Assembly: GCF_032854445.1 (NCBI RefSeq)
Contig: NC_088302.1
Coordinates: 12,211,338-12,275,337 of the forward strand
DNA: 64,000 nucleotides
Direction: 5' to 3'
Origin: Liolophura sinensis
Lineage: Eukaryota; Mollusca; Polyplacophora; Chitonida; Chitonidae
The notes under the pieces were generated by a model. The model saw only the letters and a program-made list of their open reading frames with translations, was not told the origin of the DNA and ran no database searches. How positions within the stretch are numbered: the first letter of the stretch is position 1; the number at the start of each line of letters is the position of its first letter. The position numbers and the translations under genes were made by a program. Shown here one piece after another: positions 62,521 to 64,000 of this stretch.

Positions 62521-62619
62521 TCATAGATGAGAAGGTCTTGCAGCAACCTGCGGATGGATATGGGCTTGCCCAGGGCTATGCCCAGTTTCATTCCATCATA
62601 ATGCTGAACGCTGTCATTT
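62521..62619 (+). mobile_element. SINE family 1, middle fragment
   Basis: GAGAAGGTCTTGCAGC, CTGCGGATGGATATGGGC, CCATCATAATGCTGAACGC; the tail is absent. Confidence 0.72.
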
Positions 62620-64000
62620 TTAAAGATCACCTTTAGATTCAGCCTTGATGACCATGAACAGCAAAATTTGCTAAGCGGACATTTCAAGTGGGGTATAAAG
62701 TCATGTTTGAAGAACTTATATTGCGACCATTAAAAACAGTGAAATCATTTGATGAATCATGAGAACAATCAGAATAGCATTTTTACATGCACAAGAACTG
62801 TATTTGATTGACTGGTTGGGACAATACTCAATGACCATATCCCAGAATGAAGTGACTTAATTTTTAGAAAATCTTTATTTTTCATCATAAAATTAAGTAA
62901 TAATATTAAATAAAGGCTTAATTGTTATGTGTGTACATGGAAAATGTAATCAGTTTAGGGCATTTGATATAGGTAAATTAGTTTCAGATTGATTTAATCA
63001 AAATGTTGATTATTAGTTTTTCGTACTTGATTTGTTTTTTTTTTGTTCAGCATGGTGTGAGGTACTGAAACTCGATCATAAAGGGTTTGTGCATGAATAG
63101 TGTTCTAGTGCTTGCACAGTATTAGGCAAATTCTTGTGTGCATGGAATTCACACATTCTATTCTGTAAATCTTGTTTGTGCCACTCAGATCTGCCAGTGA
63201 TTTATTCCAGAAAGAATAATGATAGTGTCAGCTTAATCGTCTGATTTGTTACTTAACATCTAAAATCTGAGGAATGTTGACAAGTTGGCACAAGTCTGCG
63301 TAAAGTCTGTATAAAATGAGATAGCTGTCAAGCTGTTAAGCAGATCTTCATTGGTTGTAGAGAACACCTGGCTGCATATCTGCCTGAAAGACTCATTACA
63401 GGGCTGATAAATGTGTCTGCTCGTCACATTTTGTGGCCTCCAGCTAGTATTGAGTTCTGCACAATTAGGAAGCAAATATCCCCAAATGCTTGGAATGTTC
63501 GATACTTTCCTTGATACTGCTTGGAATACCACTTTCATATGTATATATAGTCCAAATTATCACAAGTGATAAGAACTGTTATGTATACATCTCTGTACAT
63601 GAAGTTGATATTTAAAATGTATTTGTCTGAATATGTGTGCTTGTGCCAGTAATGGAATATTTGACTTTTTTTTTCTGTTGTTTATTCCCTGATGACTTGA
63701 TGGCTGGTATTGGTGCATTGTTTGTATAAAACACTTGCAACTCCTGCCATCATGTCGTTGTCACCTCTCGGAGCCTTGGCTGAAATACCCCCCACCCCCA
63801 CCCCTCCAACTCTATCAGCTCCTATACAATTGTAATTAATTGGTCACTAGGTGTGGTAGTGAACAACTGAAAGAAAGAACCGGTGTCAGACAGGGCGGAC
63901 TTTTGCCTCACTGATACTTGACTCCTATCAAAGCTACTGTACACTCAGTATTTAGTGTCACATTTGTTGACTCGTCTTAACGTTTGGTGTCAGTCACTAT
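62620..64000. other. unique AT-rich stretch, no gene recognised
   Basis: A 92-codon minus frame (63260-63538) and a proline-rich 27-codon plus frame near 63754 have no family resemblance. Confidence 0.45.

Noticed and set aside
63260-63538. 92-codon minus-strand frame as a gene
   Set aside because: No recognisable family; length not unusual for chance in this much sequence.

Overview
The window is eukaryotic nuclear DNA, most likely from a marine lophotrochozoan invertebrate and probably a mollusc. The reasons are a spliced animal-type gene at the left end, AT-rich non-coding sequence, and many tRNA-derived SINEs whose tails resemble SINE tails I associate with molluscan genomes. That taxonomic call is inference. 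Nothing prokaryotic or viral is seen.

Left end (1-4398, minus strand): the 5' part of a SLC27A-type fatty-acid transport protein / very-long-chain acyl-CoA synthetase gene. Four exons join in frame with consensus splice sites (4398-4322, 1331-952, 636-526, 139-1), giving about 235 codons before the gene runs off the left edge. A 3-kb first intron holds a SINE and a MITE copy.

The rest is mostly intergenic or intronic and dominated by repeats. Three weaker exon candidates lie on the plus strand: a terminal exon at 20764-20835, a signal-peptide first exon at 26130-26201 with a strong Kozak context and a GTGAGT donor, and an internal exon at 62395-62479. None can be assigned to a known protein.

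Repeats: (a) at least three tRNA-derived SINE families with different 5' bodies but a shared 3' domain, several with target-site duplications; (b) a 211-217 bp MITE family, four copies; (c) a 1,032-bp element at 39999-41030 with terminal inverted repeats, subterminal AACCG/CGGTT motifs and a 5-bp duplication, inserted inside an old SINE so that the empty site can be read; (d) tandem arrays with 65-bp units (10700-14900), 36-bp units (17475-17880), 107-bp units (36300-37060), 23-bp units (39659-39777), an alternating 21/27-bp dimer (41131-41912) and a huge 40-bp satellite (43110-54725, about 290 copies, with a 200-N assembly gap and kilobase-scale higher-order duplications).

Most apparent open frames of 60-140 codons lie in satellites, SINEs or low-complexity DNA and are not genes. 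The best leads for something undescribed are the 1,032-bp TIR element, the modular SINE set with its common tail, and the structured 40-bp satellite.
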